From the NCBI GenBank assembly GCA_902783295.1, contig CACZQT010000228.1, forward strand, positions 1 to 7,986: a stretch of DNA of 7,986 nucleotides, read 5' to 3'. Shown here piece after piece: positions 6,233-7,986 of this stretch. Position numbers and translations under genes: made by a program. The first letter of the stretch is position 1, and the number at the start of each line of letters is the position of its first letter. The notes below the pieces were generated by a model that ran no database searches, was not told the origin of the DNA, and saw nothing but the letters and a program-made list of their open reading frames with translations. The stretch comes from an uncultured Lachnospiraceae bacterium. GTDB lineage: Bacteria; Bacillota; Clostridia; Lachnospirales; Lachnospiraceae.

Positions 6233-6708
6233 TCGTCCATATCCTGCTTCTCTATATGCGCCATATTGCCGAAGCCATGGTGAGCGTCATCGCCTTTTCC
6301 ATGCTTTTCCATGCACCGAAAAAAGAATGGATTGCCTGTGGAATTTCCGGAACCATCGGCTGGGTTATATACTGTATCCTGCACGATCTGGGCTGCAGCC
6401 TGATCCTGTGCAATTTCGCCGCCACGACAGGGCTGACCCTTTTTTCCCGCTGGATGGCGGCTTACCGTCAGGCGCCGGTTTCCGTTTTCCTGGTTCCTGG
6501 CATCTTCCCGCTGGTGCCGGGAGCCGGAATTTACTATACGGCTTATTATTTCTTCATGGAAAATCCCGTAAAAGGATCAGAAAGACTTTTTGACACCATG
6601 GCAGCCGCCGGTTCCATTACGGTCGGCATCATCTTCGGCTCTTTCCTGATCACAGGGGTTCTGCAGCGTTTCCACATCCACCGGGCCGGTTCAGCCGGAA
6701 AATCATGA
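6229..6708 (+). CDS. Threonine/serine exporter, ThrE C-terminal-type subunit (YjjB-like, ThrE_2)
   Basis: 159-residue, almost wholly hydrophobic protein of the ThrE_2/YjjB family, the small partner of the preceding YjjP-like protein. In actinobacterial ThrE the two parts are one polypeptide. The signature PGIFPLVPGAGIYYTAYYFF (from residue 90) echoes the PLVPG motif of the first subunit. About four membrane segments are visible: near the N-terminus, around GISGTIGWVIYCIL, at the PLVPG segment, and a last one including SITVGIIFGSFLITGVL. Start GTG 6229 overlaps the upstream stop as GTGA, and the very strong site GGGAGGGAGG (6211-6220) lies eight bases before it, so the two are translationally coupled. 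A probable two-way terminator follows about 70 bases downstream. Confidence 0.88.
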   Translation: MIVHILLLYMRHIAEAMVSVIAFSMLFHAPKKEWIACGISGTIGWVIYCILHDLGCSLILCNFAATTGLTLFSRWMAAYRQAPVSVFLVPGIFPLVPGAGIYYTAYYFFMENPVKGSERLFDTMAAAGSITVGIIFGSFLITGVLQRFHIHRAGSAGKS

Positions 6709-6777
6709 GAATGTAACAAAGACAATCTGCCTGAAACCCGAAAACAAACCGGCCGGCAGCAAAATGAAATTGCAATA

Positions 6778-6831
6778 AAGCACGGAGTCGGATTCAGGGG
6801 CTAAAATGCCCCGGAATCTGACCCCGTGCTT
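6778..6831. terminator. Long hairpin, probable bidirectional terminator between convergent genes
   Basis: AAGCACGG... pairs with ...CCGTGCTT in a 24-position stem. It has two mismatches and one G-T pair, and a six-base TAAAAT loop. The inner part is GGGGC/GCCCC. On the plus strand CATTTTCG follows; on the minus strand T-rich sequence (TTATTGCAATTTCATTTT) follows. It lies between the ends of the exporter operon and citXG, where one shared terminator is expected. The T tracts are poorer than in textbook examples. The rest of 6709-6852 shows no gene. Confidence 0.7.
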
Positions 6832-6852
6832 CATTTTCGTCCGGCTCAGTTT

Positions 6853-7986
6853 TCAGAGAAGATATGCCAGTTCATACAGGAAGTATGTCAGTGCCAGCAG
6901 GTCGGCGCAGCCGCCTGCGCTGATATTTTTCCGGATCAGTTCCTGATCCAGTTCCAGCACCTGGCTTTCCTTTACGCCTTCGGGACTGCCCAGCATCTCC
7001 TGAATCCGTTTTCTGAGTTCTGCAGCTTCTTCCACGGAGGATCGTTTGATACTGTTGGTATCGGTCACATGAGCCATCAGATTCAGAAGAGCCAGAGAAC
7101 CCGCCTGATTCCAGTCGATCCCTTCATCCAGGGCATTTGCCAGGATAGGCCAGGCAAAGCGTACCACAGAGGGGAAGCCTTCTGCAGCCTCCTGGCGGAT
7201 TCCGCCGATTCCATAAGCTTCGTGCTGTCTTTCCCCTGCGGTAGGAATATGGTTCTCATCCAGGGGCAGAAGCATATAGTCCTCCCGATAGGCAGGGGCA
7301 GCAATCAGACCGGCCGTCTGTAAAATACCGTCCAGGGATACAGGTCCCCGTCCGGCCCGGGCCAGGCAGTAACCCGCTGCCGTTGCAAGAATCCCCAGCG
7401 AGAAAATCATTCCCTTATGCGTATTGATGCCGCGGGTAGCTTTCATCATCGCAGTTTCAGCCCGTATTCCGATAGGACGGATACAGCGCAGGATATCCTC
7501 TGCTGCTTCTTCGTACAGTTCACGGCCTGTGACCGCAAATTCGACGAAGAACGGTTCCAGTACCTCTGTACTCTTCTCAAAAAGAGCTACATCCATATCC
7601 CGGTGGGCACCGTTGTTGTTCCTGTCTACCAGCCCCGGCTTAGGAGTCGTATAGACCTCCAGCAGCATGGCCTGCCGGCAAAGCCGCCCGATCATATAGG
7701 AAGAAAGCCGCTGGCGCCGCAGGGAAGAAATCAGCAGATCCGCTGTCTTCGCCTGCAGTTCTTCCACCGTGTGCGCGCGGCTTCTGGCACAGGCTGCCGT
7801 CTCCCTGCCGCAGATCAGGCAGGAGCGCGGAGGAAGTCCGAGATCCTCCCGGGAAACCTTGGTGCCGTCCTCCCGCAGAACATCAATATCAAACAGGCGT
7901 CCGGCCGGATCCGTTTCTTCCAGTGTAAGCAGCGTTTTTTTGACCTCCACAGCGTCCCCGTCCACAGCCAGGAAGGCTTCCCAGCC
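6853..7986 (-). CDS. citXG: CitX-CitG fusion: citrate lyase prosthetic-group transferase/synthase (5' end outside window)
   Basis: Bifunctional cytoplasmic enzyme that makes and attaches the citrate lyase cofactor; 377 residues are visible and the N-terminus is off the right edge. Visible residues 1 to about 80 are the end of CitX (apo-citrate lyase phosphoribosyl-dephospho-CoA transferase): GRLFDIDVL, LGLPPRSCLICGR and CARSRAH. The rest is CitG, which makes triphosphoribosyl-dephospho-CoA from ATP and 3'-dephospho-CoA with release of adenine. CitG hallmarks are TPKPGLVDRNNNGAHRDMD (DNA about 7590-7655), NTHKGMIFSLG (about 7398-7428) and a C-terminal SAGGCADLLA. CitX then moves the group to a serine of the acyl carrier subunit CitD. 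The frame is open to the edge, so the GTG at 7965 is internal and not a start. Other cit genes would be expected upstream, to the right. TGA at 6855-6853 is followed by the shared hairpin terminator. Confidence 0.92.
   Translation of the reverse strand, partial: GWEAFLAVDGDAVEVKKTLLTLEETDPAGRLFDIDVLREDGTKVSREDLGLPPRSCLICGRETAACARSRAHTVEELQAKTADLLISSLRRQRLSSYMIGRLCRQAMLLEVYTTPKPGLVDRNNNGAHRDMDVALFEKSTEVLEPFFVEFAVTGRELYEEAAEDILRCIRPIGIRAETAMMKATRGINTHKGMIFSLGILATAAGYCLARAGRGPVSLDGILQTAGLIAAPAYREDYMLLPLDENHIPTAGERQHEAYGIGGIRQEAAEGFPSVVRFAWPILANALDEGIDWNQAGSLALLNLMAHVTDTNSIKRSSVEEAAELRKRIQEMLGSPEGVKESQVLELDQELIRKNISAGGCADLLALTYFLYELAYLL

Overview
The window looks like chromosomal DNA of a Gram-positive gut or rumen Bacillota, most likely Lachnospiraceae or a related Clostridia. 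The basis is a moderately GC-rich sequence with strong AGGAGG-type ribosome sites, TTG/GTG starts, a threonine/serine exporter split into two overlapping genes, and a citrate-lyase cofactor gene fused as citX-citG. The species cannot be named from the sequence alone.

Layout. (1) Positions 1-4787, minus strand: most of one giant secreted lipoprotein gene that runs off the left edge. It encodes a signal peptide with lipobox, a linker of eleven N-D-P-Y repeats, and two tandem, nearly identical glycoside hydrolase family 3 (GH3) units about 790 residues apart. The second unit is cut by the window edge. (2) Positions 4788-5092: a divergent control region with a minus-strand promoter for the glycosidase, a strong plus-strand promoter for the next gene, and several inverted repeats. 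(3) Positions 5093-5266, plus: a 57-residue, very basic protein whose last codons contain a 12-bp hairpin followed by a T-rich run, placed before the stop codon. This is the architecture of the ribosome-rescue genes arfA and brfA. (4) Positions 5411-6232 and 6229-6708, plus: the ThrE_N-like and ThrE_2-like halves of a threonine/serine exporter, translationally coupled by a GTGA overlap. (5) Positions 6778-6831: a long hairpin serving as a probable two-way terminator between convergent genes. (6) Positions 6853-7986, minus: citXG, with its 5' end beyond the right edge.

The four loci look functionally independent: surface glycan hydrolysis, possible translation quality control, amino-acid export, and maturation of the citrate lyase acyl carrier protein. 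The two observations most worth follow-up are the hairpin inside the small basic gene (candidate ribosome-rescue factor) and the double-GH3 lipoprotein on a repetitive tether. A very long open frame on the plus strand across 1-4730 is the codon-aligned shadow of the glycosidase gene and is not a gene.
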